Origin: Actinomycetes bacterium
Lineage (GTDB): Bacteria > Actinomycetota > Actinomycetes > Actinomycetales > Cellulomonadaceae
NCBI GenBank assembly: GCA_023388235.1
Contig: JAEWGQ010000284.1
Coordinates: forward strand, 1 to 14,860
Direction: 5' to 3'
DNA length: 14,860 nt
The notes beneath the pieces were generated by a model that did not search any database, was not told where the DNA came from, and saw only the letters and a list, made by a program, of their open reading frames with translations. The translations under genes were made by a program, and so were the position numbers. Below are positions 1-7,017 of the stretch, one piece after another; positions within the stretch are counted from its first letter, which is position 1, and every line of letters starts with the position of its first letter.

Positions 1-89
1 GCCGGTGGTCGTCACGGCGGCATCCTCCCGCACGCGGCCACCCGCACAGGAACTGCACACCGGAGGCCGGGCGTCCGGGCGCGACGGTC
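1..89. repeat. Direct repeat, left copy: purT start and leader
   Basis: These 89 bases match 1196-1284 with one difference (T at 74, C at 1269); identity stops at base 90. The copy holds the purT leader, its GGGAGGA ribosome site and a GTG start at 15-13 on the minus strand, followed by the codons for MTTTG, then the edge. It is fused directly to the late coding part of the purT copy in this window. That is the structure expected at the joint of a tandem duplication with period 1195 bp. A misassembly would look the same. The repeat may extend beyond the left edge. Confidence 0.9.
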
Positions 90-1210
90 ACCGCCACCCG
101 GCGCCGCCCCGCGACGGACGGCTTGCCGAACAGCCGGACCTGGGCCGTCGGCACCGCGAGCGCCGCGTCCACGCCCGCGAACCGCGGCACCCCCGTCCCC
201 TCCGCGAGCACCGCGCACGACGCCGCCGGGCCGAGCGGCAGCACGTCACCGGCGGGCAGCCCGAGGACGGCGCGGGCGTGCAGGGCGAACTCCGACAGGT
301 CCTGCGACGCCAGCGTGACCAGCCCGGTGTCGTGCGGGCGCGGCGAGACCTCCGAGAACAGCACCTGCTCGCCGACGACGAACAGCTCGACGCCGAACAC
401 GCCCCAGCCGCCGAGGGCCTCCGTCACCGCGGCCGCCACCCGCTGCGCCTCCGCGAGCGTGGCGGGCGCCAGGGGCGCGGGCTGCCAGGACTCCCGGTAG
501 TCGCCGTCCACCTGGACGTGCCCGACGGGGTCGCAGAACGTCGTGCCGCCCGCGTGCCGGACCGTCAGCAGCGTGATCTCCGTGTCGAACCGCACGAACC
601 CCTCGACGACCACCCGCACCGCCGCGCCGTCCGCCGCCGCGGCGCGGCCGCCGGTCTGCGCGGCCGTCCACGCCGGCTCGACGTCCTCGTCCGCGCGCAC
701 CACCGACTGGCCCTTGCCCGACGACGACATGACCGGCTTCACCACGCACGGCAGCCCCACCGCCGCGACGGCCGCCCGCAGGTCGTCGAGCGAGTCCACG
801 AACCGGTACGGCGACGTCGGCAGCCCGAGGTCCTCGGCCGCGAGCCGCCGGATGCCCTCGCGGTCCATGGTGAGCCGGGTGGCGCGGGCGGTCGGCACGA
901 CGCGGACCCCGGCGGCCTCGACGTCGGCCAGCACCTCGGTGGCGATGGCCTCGATCTCCGGGACCACCACGTGGGGTCGCTCGGCGTCCAGCACGGCCCG
1001 CAGCGCGACCGGGTCGAGCATGTCCACGACGTGCGACCGGTGGGCGACCTGCATCGCGGGCGCGTCCGGGTAGCGGTCGACGGCGACGACCTCGACGCCG
1101 AGCCGCTGCAGCTCGATCGCGACCTCCTTGCCGAGCTCGCCGGAGCCGAGCAGCAGCGCGCGGGTGGCGCCGGGGGTGAGCGGGGTGCCGAGGGCGCCGG
1201 TGGTCGTCAC
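2..1210 (-). CDS. purT: Formate-dependent phosphoribosylglycinamide formyltransferase, 3' end replaced or off window
   Basis: This cytosolic ATP-grasp enzyme makes formyl-GAR from GAR, formate and ATP in de novo purine synthesis. Visible are the N-terminal nucleotide-fold motif [11 protein letters not shown] (residues 19-29), the ATP-grasp lysine region [12 protein letters not shown] (from K158), the metal-site region [11 protein letters not shown] (about 283-294) and the PurT C-terminal motif RLFGKP (about 360-365). The start is GTG at 1210-1208, with GGGAGGA seven bases before it; an ATG eight bases upstream is out of frame and meets a stop after three codons. The match to the family ends near residue 376 (VAVTVA), some 20-30 residues short of usual PurT. 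Beyond that the frame enters a copy of its own leader (bases 1-89) and stays open to the edge, so this copy probably lacks its native C-terminus. PurK is a related family, but the GSGELGKE and RLFGKP motifs favour PurT. Confidence 0.9.
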   Translation of the reverse strand, partial: MTTTGALGTPLTPGATRALLLGSGELGKEVAIELQRLGVEVVAVDRYPDAPAMQVAHRSHVVDMLDPVALRAVLDAERPHVVVPEIEAIATEVLADVEAAGVRVVPTARATRLTMDREGIRRLAAEDLGLPTSPYRFVDSLDDLRAAVAAVGLPCVVKPVMSSSGKGQSVVRADEDVEPAWTAAQTGGRAAAADGAAVRVVVEGFVRFDTEITLLTVRHAGGTTFCDPVGHVQVDGDYRESWQPAPLAPATLAEAQRVAAAVTEALGGWGVFGVELFVVGEQVLFSEVSPRPHDTGLVTLASQDLSEFALHARAVLGLPAGDVLPLGPAASCAVLAEGTGVPRFAGVDAALAVPTAQVRLFGKPSVAGRRRVAVTVAPGRPASGVQFLCGWPRAGGCRRDDHR

Positions 1211-1284
1211 GGCGGCATCCTCCCGCACGCGGCCACCCGCACAGGAACTGCACACCGGAGGCCGGGCGCCCGGGCGCGACGGTC
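1196..1284. repeat. Direct repeat, right copy: purT start and purT/DedA intergenic region
   Basis: This is the partner of bases 1-89. It covers the first five codons of purT and nearly all of the intergenic region to the DedA gene, stopping two bases before the TACCCT box of the DedA promoter. The two overlapping 12-bp palindromes here (1262-1273 and 1266-1277) are broken in the left copy by the single T/C difference, which suggests this copy is the intact one. Confidence 0.9.
1262..1277. promoter_or_regulatory. Overlapping GC palindromes between divergent purT and DedA genes
   Basis: CCGGGCGCCCGG (1262-1273) and GCGCCCGGGCGC (1266-1277) are perfect 12-bp palindromes that share eight bases. 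They lie in the 88-bp region between the purT start (1210) and the DedA start (1299), just upstream of the DedA -10 box. This could be an operator or a structured purT leader. In such GC-rich DNA short palindromes also arise by chance, so function is only suggested. Confidence 0.3.
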
Positions 1285-1285
1285 G

Positions 1286-1291
1286 TACCCT
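1286..1291 (+). promoter_or_regulatory. -10 box (TACCCT) of the DedA gene, leaderless type
   Basis: TACCCT fits the actinobacterial TAnnnT -10 consensus and is followed by seven bases and then the ATG at 1299, so transcription would begin at or next to the start codon. No Shine-Dalgarno sequence is present. No clear -35 hexamer is visible. Confidence 0.55.
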
Positions 1292-1298
1292 GGACCCC

Positions 1299-2054
1299 AT
1301 GCCCCTGTCGACCGCGCTCGCGGCCACGCTCCCCGCCGTCGGTGCCCAGCCCGCGCTCCTGCCGGACTGGCTGGACGCGGAGCACCTGATCTCCTCGTTC
1401 GGCTCGTACGCGCTGATCGGGATCGTCATCGTCGTCTTCATCGAGACGGGGCTGCTGTTCCCGTTCCTGCCGGGCGACTCGCTGCTGTTCACGGCGGGCA
1501 TGCTCGTGGCGCACCGCGAGCTGGACTTCCCGCTGTGGCTGCTGTGCCTGCTGCTGTTCGGGGCGGCGTTCCTGGGCGACCAGCTCGCCTACCTCATCGG
1601 GCACAAGGCCGGCCCGCGGCTGTTCAGCCGGCCGGACTCGCGGATCTTCAAGCAGCAGTACATCGACCAGACGTACAAGTACTTCGACAAGTACGGCGGC
1701 CGGACGATCATCGTGGCGCGCTTCGTGCCGATCGTGCGGACCTACGCCCCCGTCGCGGCCGGCGTCGGGAAGATGAGCTACAAGCACTTCGTCTCGTTCA
1801 ACGTCATCGGGGCGCTGCTGTGGGGCGTGGGCGTCACCCTGCTGGGCTACGTGCTGGGCAACGTCACGTTCGTCAAGGACAACATCGAGGTCCTGCTGGT
1901 CCTCATCGTGCTGATCTCGGTGGTCCCGATCGCCATCGAGGTGCTGCGCAGCCGGCGCGAGTCCCGGCGCCTCGCCGCGACCGGCGGCCGGGACCCGCAG
2001 GTCGACGAGCCGGCCGAGCGCGCCGAGGTGGAGCGGAAGGCGTTCGACCAGTGA
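1299..2054 (+). CDS. DedA family (SNARE-associated/VTT domain) membrane protein
   Basis: This 251-residue polytopic inner-membrane protein belongs to the DedA family, linked in other bacteria to undecaprenyl-phosphate or phospholipid flipping and membrane homeostasis. The first hydrophobic helix (about 36-56) leads into the re-entrant segment [14 protein letters not shown] (E49, D60). A second hydrophobic stretch lies at 78-100, followed by [17 protein letters not shown] with the paired arginines R141 and R147, then two C-terminal helices. These acidic and arginine positions match those needed in E. coli YqjA/YghB. The C-terminus is a charged cytosolic tail. ATG at 1299 was chosen because TACCCT lies seven bases before it and the family match begins here; the frame is open upstream into the repeat. 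The HAD phosphatase gene overlaps its stop as GTGA, so the two are probably co-translated. Confidence 0.93.
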   Translation: MPLSTALAATLPAVGAQPALLPDWLDAEHLISSFGSYALIGIVIVVFIETGLLFPFLPGDSLLFTAGMLVAHRELDFPLWLLCLLLFGAAFLGDQLAYLIGHKAGPRLFSRPDSRIFKQQYIDQTYKYFDKYGGRTIIVARFVPIVRTYAPVAAGVGKMSYKHFVSFNVIGALLWGVGVTLLGYVLGNVTFVKDNIEVLLVLIVLISVVPIAIEVLRSRRESRRLAATGGRDPQVDEPAERAEVERKAFDQ

Positions 2055-2848
2055 CCCGCCCCGTCACGTCCTGGCTGTCCGACATGGACGGCGTGCTGGT
2101 GCACGAGGGCGTGGCGCTGCCGGGGGCGCCGGAGTTCGTCCGCGCGCTGCGCGACGGGGGCCACCGGTTCCTCGTGCTGACGAACAACTCGATCTTCACG
2201 CCGCGGGACCTGCGCGCCCGGCTCGCGGCGTCCGGCATCGACCTCGCCGAGGAGTCGCTGTGGACGTCCGCGCTGGCGACGGCGCAGTTCCTCGACGACC
2301 AGGTGCCCGGCGGCTCGGCGTACGTCATCGGCGAGGCGGGGCTCACGACGGCGCTGTACGAGGCCGGGTACACCCTGACGTCGGCGGACCCGGACTTCGT
2401 GGTGCTCGGGGAGACGCGGACCTACTCGTTCGAGGCGATCACGCGGGCCATCCGGCTGATCCAGGGCGGCGCGCGGTTCATCGCGACCAACCCGGACGTC
2501 ACGGGGCCGAGCCAGGAGGGCGACCTGCCCGCGACGGGCGCCGTGGCCGCGATGATCACCGCGGCGACCGGGCGGCAGCCGTACTTCGTGGGCAAGCCGA
2601 ACCCGATGATGATCCGGTCCGCGCTGAACCGGATCGACGCGCACTCCGAGACCACGGCGATGGTCGGCGACCGGATGGACACCGACGTCGTGGCCGGCAT
2701 CGAGGCCGGGCTGCGCACGTTCCTGGTGCTGACCGGATCGACGCGCGCCGAGGACGTGCAGCGGTACCCGTTCCGGCCGACGCAGGTGCTCGACTCGGTC
2801 GCGGACCTGGTGGACCGGGTGCCCGAGTGGGCGGCCGGGCCGGCCTGA
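2051..2848 (+). CDS. NagD-like HAD-IIA family phosphatase
   Basis: This 265-residue HAD-superfamily hydrolase of the NagD/PNPase-like (HAD-IIA) subfamily is predicted to dephosphorylate small phosphorylated metabolites in the cytosol; the substrate cannot be read from sequence. Motif I is DMDG with nucleophile D11 and acid/base D13; motif II is T44 in LTNN; the motif lysine is K182 in VGKPNP; motif III is GDRMDTD (206-212), binding Mg2+. The cap lies between motifs II and III, as in subclass IIA. The start is GTG at 2051, four bases overlapping the DedA stop, with the Asp nucleophile at the expected distance from the N-terminus. The overlap implies translational coupling, so the natural partner is the DedA protein. 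Length is normal. Confidence 0.93.
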   Translation: MTRPVTSWLSDMDGVLVHEGVALPGAPEFVRALRDGGHRFLVLTNNSIFTPRDLRARLAASGIDLAEESLWTSALATAQFLDDQVPGGSAYVIGEAGLTTALYEAGYTLTSADPDFVVLGETRTYSFEAITRAIRLIQGGARFIATNPDVTGPSQEGDLPATGAVAAMITAATGRQPYFVGKPNPMMIRSALNRIDAHSETTAMVGDRMDTDVVAGIEAGLRTFLVLTGSTRAEDVQRYPFRPTQVLDSVADLVDRVPEWAAGPA

Positions 2849-2853
2849 GCCCT

Positions 2854-2881
2854 CGGTCCCACGACCGGGCCGCGCGCCCGG
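2854..2881 (+). promoter_or_regulatory. Two mutually exclusive hairpins before the YwiC-like gene
   Basis: CGGTC-CCAC-GACCG (2854-2867) and CCGGGC-CGCGC-GCCCGG (2865-2881) share bases 2865-2867 and cannot form together. The second takes in the first two bases of the GGGGAGGA ribosome site (2880-2887). It could be a weak terminator after the phosphatase gene or modulate translation of the next gene. There is no U-tract, and the stems are short. Confidence 0.25.
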
Positions 2882-2894
2882 GGAGGATGCCGGG

Positions 2895-3707
2895 ATGACG
2901 ACCTCGACCGCGCGCCCCGCCGCGAGGCGCCGCCGGATCCCCCGCGGGTGGGTGCCGAACCAGCACGGCGCCTGGGCGATGGTCGTCGCGCCCCCGGTGG
3001 TCGGGGCGCTGGTGGCCGGGCCGACGGCGTGGCACCTGCTGCTGCTGCTCGCGTGGCTGGCCGCGTACTGCACGTACTTCGCCGCGACCCAGTGGCTGCG
3101 GTCCGGGCGCCGGCCCCGGTACCGCGCGCCGGTGGCCGGCTTCGGCGCCGCGACGGCGGTGCTCGGGGTGCCGCTGCTCGTCGCGCACCCGGGGCTGCTG
3201 CGCTGGGCGCCGGTGTACGCGGTGCTGCTCGGCCTGAGCCTGCGGTACGCCGCGCGGCGCGCGGACCGGTCGTACGCGAACGACCTGGTGACGATCGCCG
3301 CCGCGGCGCTGCTCACCGTGGTCGCCGCGGGCCTCGGGCGGCCGGCGGCCGGCTGGTGGCCGCCCGGCGCGGACGACGGCGCGGCGTGGGCGGCGACCGC
3401 CCTGCTCGCCGCGTACCTGGTGGGCACGGTGCCCTACGTGAAGTCGATGATCCGCGAGCGCGACCGGCCGGGCACGTACCGCCTGTCCACCGGGTACCAC
3501 GGCGCCCTGGTGGCGGCGGCGCTGGTGCTCGCCGCGCTCGGCCGGCCCGGCGGCGCGGGCGGGTGGGCGCTCGTGCTGCTCGCCTGGGCGCTGCTGCTGC
3601 GCGCCGCCGTGCTCCCGCGCCGCGGGCGGGTGCGTCCCGCGGTGATCGGCGCGGGCGAGGTCGTCGCGACCCTCGCCGTCACCGCCGTGACGCTCGCCGT
3701 CGTCTGA
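2895..3707 (+). CDS. YwiC-like family integral membrane protein
   Basis: This 270-residue polytopic membrane protein resembles the YwiC-like family, whose function is unknown. A basic N-terminus (RPAARRRRIPRGW) is followed by the family hallmark PNQHGAWAM (about 21-29) leading into the first helix. Alternating hydrophobic segments follow to the C-terminus, separated by Arg-rich loops such as AARRADRSYANDL and KSMIRERDRPGTYR; the latter resembles conserved loops of the family. The ATG start has a strong GGGGAGGA site seven bases upstream. It lies 46 bp after the HAD phosphatase gene on the same strand and could share its transcript. The stop is 15 bp from the convergent pyrE stop. Confidence 0.85.
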   Translation: MTTSTARPAARRRRIPRGWVPNQHGAWAMVVAPPVVGALVAGPTAWHLLLLLAWLAAYCTYFAATQWLRSGRRPRYRAPVAGFGAATAVLGVPLLVAHPGLLRWAPVYAVLLGLSLRYAARRADRSYANDLVTIAAAALLTVVAAGLGRPAAGWWPPGADDGAAWAATALLAAYLVGTVPYVKSMIRERDRPGTYRLSTGYHGALVAAALVLAALGRPGGAGGWALVLLAWALLLRAAVLPRRGRVRPAVIGAGEVVATLAVTAVTLAVV

Positions 3708-3722
3708 GCGCCCCCGCGCCGG

Positions 3723-4301
3723 TCAGGCCAGGCCGAGGTCGGCCAGGTCGAACAGGTAGTGGTACGGGACGCCGAGCGCCTCGATCTTCTCGCGCGCGCC
3801 GGTCGCGCGGTCCACGATCACCGCGACGCCGCGGACGTCGGCCCCGGCCTCCCGCGCCGCCTCGACCGCCGCGATGGGCGAGGCCCCGGTGGTCGACGTG
3901 TCCTCGAGCACGACCACGGGCCGCCCCGCGATGGCGGGGCCCTCGATGCGGCGCTGCATGCCGTGCGCCTTGGCCTCCTTGCGCACGACGAACGCGTCCA
4001 GGTCCTGCCCGCGCGACGCCGCGGCGTGCAGCAGGGCCGTCGCGACGGGGTCCGCGCCGAGCGTCAGGCCGCCGACCGCCTCGACCTCCGCGGTGCCGAG
4101 CCCGACCTCCTCCAGCCGGTCCAGCAGCACGTGCCCGACCAGCGGGGCGGCCCGGTGGTGCAGGGTGACGCGCCGCAGGTCGACGTAGTAGTCGGCCTCG
4201 CGACCGGAGGACAGCGTGACCCGGCCGCGCACGACGGCGAGCTCGACGATCAGGTCGCGCAGCTGCTCGCGCGGGGTCGGGGACATCGGGGAGTTCGTCA
4301 C
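3723..4301 (-). CDS. pyrE: Orotate phosphoribosyltransferase
   Basis: This cytosolic 192-residue enzyme forms orotidine 5'-monophosphate from orotate and PRPP, the fifth step of de novo pyrimidine synthesis. The PRPP-binding signature VVVLEDTSTTGAS spans about 129-141, the flexible-loop lysine segment RKEAKAHG spans 107-114, and GLTLGADPVATA (78-89) matches the conserved strand-loop of orotate PRTases. Length is typical for the single-domain enzyme. The start is taken as GTG at 4301-4299: a TACCCT box on the minus strand ends seven bases before it, as for other leaderless genes here. An ATG five codons in (MSPTPREQL) is the alternative. It lies 20 bp downstream of the SDR stop on the same strand but appears to have its own promoter. 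Confidence 0.93.
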   Translation of the reverse strand: MTNSPMSPTPREQLRDLIVELAVVRGRVTLSSGREADYYVDLRRVTLHHRAAPLVGHVLLDRLEEVGLGTAEVEAVGGLTLGADPVATALLHAAASRGQDLDAFVVRKEAKAHGMQRRIEGPAIAGRPVVVLEDTSTTGASPIAAVEAAREAGADVRGVAVIVDRATGAREKIEALGVPYHYLFDLADLGLA

Positions 4302-4308
4302 GCCCGCC

Positions 4309-4314
4309 AGGGTA
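4309..4314 (-). promoter_or_regulatory. -10 box (TACCCT) of pyrE, leaderless type
   Basis: On the minus strand TACCCT is followed by GGCGGGC (seven bases) and the GTG at 4301. The hexamer and spacing match the DedA and trmB starts exactly. It sits between the SDR stop (4322) and pyrE, so pyrE can be transcribed alone. There is no ribosome site. No clear -35 was found. Confidence 0.5.
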
Positions 4315-4321
4315 ACCGCGG

Positions 4322-5098
4322 TCAGGGACCGACCACGCGGTCCTGCCGCGCCTCGCCCAGCCGGCGCACCGCACCGCGCGGCAGCGCCCGCAGCAGGCCG
4401 GACGCCAGCTGGTAGCGCAGGCTCGGGGTCGAGATCACGGCGCCCCGGCGGACGTCCGCGAGCGCCGTGGCGACCACGCGGTCCGCCGACAGCCAGGCGA
4501 TCTCCGGGTAGGACTCCGCGCCGCGCAGGCCCGCCCGGTCGTGGAACTCCGTGTGCGTGAGGCCCGGGCACAGCGCGGTCGCGGTGACGCCCGTGCCCTC
4601 GAGCTCGACCGCCAGGCCCTCGGTGAACGTGCGGACCCACGCCTTCGCCGCCGAGTACGTCCCGCCCGCCATCAGCGCCGCGACCGACGCCACGTTGAGG
4701 ATCGCCCCGCGGCCGCGCGCCACCATCGCGCCCGCCGCGGCGTGCGACAGCACGAGGACCGCGCGGACCATGAGGTCGAGCGACTCCTCCTCGCGCGCCA
4801 GGTCGCCGCCGACGAAGTGCTGGCCGATGCCGTGGCCCGCGTTGTTCACCAGCAGGCCCACGGGACGCTCGTCGCTGCGCAGGCGGTCGGCCACGCGCTC
4901 GAGGTCGGCGCGGTCGGTCAGGTCGGCGGTCAGCACCTCGGCGTGCACGCCCGCGGCGGCCCGGAGCTGGCCGGCGAGGCGCTCCAGCTTCTCGGTGTCC
5001 CGGGCCACCAGGACGACGTCGTGCCGGGCGGTGGCGAGCTGCCACGCGAACTCGAGCCCCAGCCCGGCGCTGGCACCCGTGATCAGTGCGGTTCCCAT
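4322..5098 (-). CDS. Short-chain dehydrogenase/reductase (classical SDR)
   Basis: This 258-residue cytosolic NAD(P)-dependent oxidoreductase has a Rossmann fold. The cofactor motif is TGASAGLG (7-14), the structural motif is NNAG (85-88), the catalytic serine is S138 in NVASVAA, and the catalytic pair is Y148 and K152 in YSAAK. PG at LCPGLTHTEF (after strand 6) is typical. R33 in VARD after strand 2 favours NADP(H). The substrate is unknown; the family includes many broad-specificity reductases annotated as DltE-like or acyl-chain reductases. The ATG start has no ribosome site but lies six bases after a TAGGGT box, so it is probably leaderless. It diverges from xth with 107 bp between the starts. 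Confidence 0.93.
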   Translation of the reverse strand: MGTALITGASAGLGLEFAWQLATARHDVVLVARDTEKLERLAGQLRAAAGVHAEVLTADLTDRADLERVADRLRSDERPVGLLVNNAGHGIGQHFVGGDLAREEESLDLMVRAVLVLSHAAAGAMVARGRGAILNVASVAALMAGGTYSAAKAWVRTFTEGLAVELEGTGVTATALCPGLTHTEFHDRAGLRGAESYPEIAWLSADRVVATALADVRRGAVISTPSLRYQLASGLLRALPRGAVRRLGEARQDRVVGP

Positions 5099-5104
5099 GC
5101 CGCC

Positions 5105-5110
5105 ACCCTA
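5105..5110 (-). promoter_or_regulatory. -10 box (TAGGGT) of the SDR gene, leaderless type
   Basis: TAGGGT on the minus strand is followed by GGCGGC and the ATG at 5098. A possible -35, GAGACA, lies 18 bases upstream (5129-5134 on the plus coordinates). Confidence 0.5.
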
Positions 5111-5167
5111 CGGACGGGGTCGCCGGTCTGTCTCCGGGTAGCGCCGCGGACGGGGCTCGCGCCCGGC

Positions 5168-5198
5168 TTGCGGGGCTGTCGGGGGCGGCCGGTAGCGT
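5168..5198 (+). promoter_or_regulatory. xth promoter: TTGCGG / TAGCGT, leaderless type
   Basis: TAGCGT (5193-5198) ends seven bases before the xth ATG. TTGCGG (5168-5173) is a possible -35, with a rather long 19-base spacer. It lies back-to-back with the SDR promoter in the 107-bp divergent region. Confidence 0.5.
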
Positions 5199-5205
5199 GC
5201 CGGGC

Positions 5206-6003
5206 ATGCGCCTCGCCACCTGGAACGTGAACTCCGTCCGCACCCGCGTCGACCGCGTGATCGCGTTCCTGGAGCGCTCCGGCACCGACGTGCTGGCGAT
5301 GCAGGAGACCAAGTGCAAGGACGAGCAGTTCCCGCGCGAGGCGTTCGAGTCCGCGGGCTACGAGGTCGTCACCAGCGGGTTCAGCCAGTGGAACGGCGTC
5401 GCGATCGCCTCCCGCGTCGGGATCGCGGACGTCGAGCACGCGTTCGCCGGGCAGCCCGGCTGGGGCGAGGACCCGGTGACCGAGGCCCGGGCGCTCGGCG
5501 CGACCTGCGGCGGGGTGCGGGTGTGGAGCCTGTACGCCCCAAACGGGCGCGAGATCGGCGACCCGCACTTCGAGTACAAGCTCCGCTGGCTGGAGGCCCT
5601 GCAGCAGGAGGCCGGGCGCTGGATCGGCGAGGACCCGTCGCTGCCCGTGGCGCTCGTCGGCGACTGGAACGTGGCCCCGCTCGACACGGACGTGTGGGAC
5701 ATCGCGCTGTTCGCCGGGCGCACGCACGTCACGCCGGCCGAGCGGGACGCCATCGCCGCGTTCGGCGCCGCGGGCTACACCGAGGTCTCGCGCGAGCACG
5801 TGCCCGCCGAGCACACGTACACCTACTGGGACTACCAGCAGCTCCGGTTCCCCCGCAACGAGGGCATGCGCATCGACTTCACCTGGGCCTCCCCCGCCCT
5901 CGCGGCGCGGGTGACCGGCGCGAGCATCGAGCGGAACGAGCGCAAGGGCAAGGCGCCCTCGGACCACGTCCCGGTGGTGCTCGACATCGCCGACGCCGCC
6001 TGA
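5206..6003 (+). CDS. xth: Exodeoxyribonuclease III (AP endonuclease)
   Basis: This 265-residue Mg2+-dependent exonuclease III/AP endonuclease of the EEP superfamily cuts at abasic sites and removes 3'-blocking groups in base excision repair. The active-site set is complete: N7 in TWNVNS, metal-binding E34 in QETKCKDEQ, Y110 in LYAPNG, D153 and N155 in GDWNVAP, D224 in RIDF, and the catalytic D253-H254 in SDHVPV. The N-terminus begins directly with the core strand MRLATWNVNS, which supports the start. There is no ribosome site, but a TAGCGT box seven bases upstream indicates a leaderless transcript. The length matches bacterial XthA. Confidence 0.96.
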   Translation: MRLATWNVNSVRTRVDRVIAFLERSGTDVLAMQETKCKDEQFPREAFESAGYEVVTSGFSQWNGVAIASRVGIADVEHAFAGQPGWGEDPVTEARALGATCGGVRVWSLYAPNGREIGDPHFEYKLRWLEALQQEAGRWIGEDPSLPVALVGDWNVAPLDTDVWDIALFAGRTHVTPAERDAIAAFGAAGYTEVSREHVPAEHTYTYWDYQQLRFPRNEGMRIDFTWASPALAARVTGASIERNERKGKAPSDHVPVVLDIADAA

Positions 6004-6027
6004 GACCCGCGGCGCGCGCGGCTCCGC

Positions 6028-6033
6028 TAGGTT
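6028..6033 (+). promoter_or_regulatory. -10 box (TAGGTT) of the DUF4190 gene, leaderless type
   Basis: TAGGTT ends six bases before the ATG at 6040 and 25 bases after the xth stop, so the two DUF4190 genes likely have their own promoter despite following xth closely. No ribosome site is present. Confidence 0.5.
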
Positions 6034-6039
6034 CGGCCC

Positions 6040-7017
6040 ATGACCACGCCCGAGGGTGCCCCCGCGCCCGGATCCGACCGTCCGTTCGCCGCGCCCGGCA
6101 CCGGGTCGGGCTGGGGTGACGCCCCCGGCGCGCCCGCGCCCTCCGGGTACGAGGCGCAGCGGGCGACGGAGCCGGGCGGGACGTCGCCCTACGCGGTGCC
6201 GGGCGCCGGCCAGGCGGGGCCCGACGGCGCGCCGACCGGGTACGGGACGGCCGACCCGTACGGCGCGACCCCCGGGTACGGGCAGCAGCCCTCCGGGTAC
6301 GGGCAGCCGGGGTACGCGCAGCCGGGGTACGCACAGCCCGGGTACGGGCAGCAGCAGCCCGCCGGGCAGGGGTACGAGCAGCCGGGGTACGGACAGGCCG
6401 GGTACGGGCAGCAGCCCGCCGGGCAGCCGGGGTACGGACAGACCGGGTACGCGCAGGCCGGGTACGGCACGACCGACCCGTACGGCGCCGCCCAGCCCGG
6501 GTACGGCGCGGGGTACGGGGCCGCACCGGGGTACGGCCTCGACCCGTACGGCGCCGCGCCGGCCTACGGCGCCGCCGACCCGTACGGCACGGCACCCGGT
6601 GCCGCGCAGCCCGGCTACCCGTCGGCCCCGCCGCCGTACGGCGGCCCGTACGCCGGCGCACCCGCGTACGGCCCCTACGGCGGGTGGGCCCCGCCGGTCG
6701 CCCCGCCGACGGAGGGCCTGGCGATCGCGTCCCTCGTGCTGTCGTGCGCGAGCTTCCTCGTGGGCGTCACCGCGCCGGTGGGCCTGGGGCTGGGCATCGC
6801 GGCGCTGCGCCGGATCGGGCGGACGGGCGCGCAGGGCCGCGGCCTGGCGATCGCCGGGATCATCGTGGGCGGCATCGTCACGGCGTTCATGGTCGGCTTC
6901 CTCCTGCTGATGTTCGGCGTGACGGCGAGCAGCTACACGTTCGGGATGACGAGCGCGGCCGCGGTGGCCGACCCGGTCGCGCACGGGCTCGCCGTGCTGG
7001 GGGCGGCGCCACGGTGA
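6040..7017 (+). CDS. DUF4190 membrane protein with long Gly/Tyr/Gln/Pro-rich N-terminal tail
   Basis: This 325-residue protein of unknown function has two parts. Residues 1 to about 220 are low complexity, with many [10 protein letters not shown] and DPYGA repeats, and no signal peptide; this part is probably disordered. Residues about 225-292 form a DUF4190-type domain: two hydrophobic helices around a loop, [20 protein letters not shown], then [26 protein letters not shown], where the loop [17 protein letters not shown] is typical. A short C-terminal segment of about 30 residues follows. Such tails are common in actinobacterial membrane proteins and may face the cytoplasm. The next gene starts inside this stop codon (GTGA) and also carries a DUF4190-like helix pair. 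Confidence 0.85.
   Translation: MTTPEGAPAPGSDRPFAAPGTGSGWGDAPGAPAPSGYEAQRATEPGGTSPYAVPGAGQAGPDGAPTGYGTADPYGATPGYGQQPSGYGQPGYAQPGYAQPGYGQQQPAGQGYEQPGYGQAGYGQQPAGQPGYGQTGYAQAGYGTTDPYGAAQPGYGAGYGAAPGYGLDPYGAAPAYGAADPYGTAPGAAQPGYPSAPPPYGGPYAGAPAYGPYGGWAPPVAPPTEGLAIASLVLSCASFLVGVTAPVGLGLGIAALRRIGRTGAQGRGLAIAGIIVGGIVTAFMVGFLLLMFGVTASSYTFGMTSAAAVADPVAHGLAVLGAAPR
6238..6552 (+). repeat. In-frame tandem repeats coding for PGYGQ-type units
   Basis: Imperfect 15-bp units of the type CAGCCGGGGTACGGG run head-to-tail most densely at about 6289-6477 and loosely on either side. They encode [15 protein letters not shown] steps with interspersed DPYGA units. The units are in frame, so copy-number change would alter tail length without a frameshift. 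Confidence 0.8.

Noticed and set aside
1..1284. Insertion-sequence or attachment-site explanation for the 89-base direct repeat
   Set aside because: There is no transposase or integrase, no terminal inverted repeats, and the segment between the copies is just purT.
1211..1284. Riboswitch in the purT leader (for example ZTP type)
   Set aside because: The leader is only about 75 bases and shows no recognisable conserved riboswitch core.
1128..1298. Longer DedA start inside purT
   Set aside because: The extra 57 residues are the reverse reading of purT and its leader; the promoter box at 1286-1291 lies after that start.
5..2848. 947-codon open frame on the plus strand
   Set aside because: Only its last 265 codons (the HAD phosphatase) resemble a protein. 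The rest is an Arg/Gly/Ala-rich shadow of purT and DedA, a usual effect of high GC.
6189..6470. Cysteine/proline/tyrosine-rich small open frame on the minus strand, resembling a metal-binding peptide
   Set aside because: It is the complement of the GYGQ-coding repeats; the CPYPGC pattern follows from the repeat and has no promoter or ribosome site of its own.
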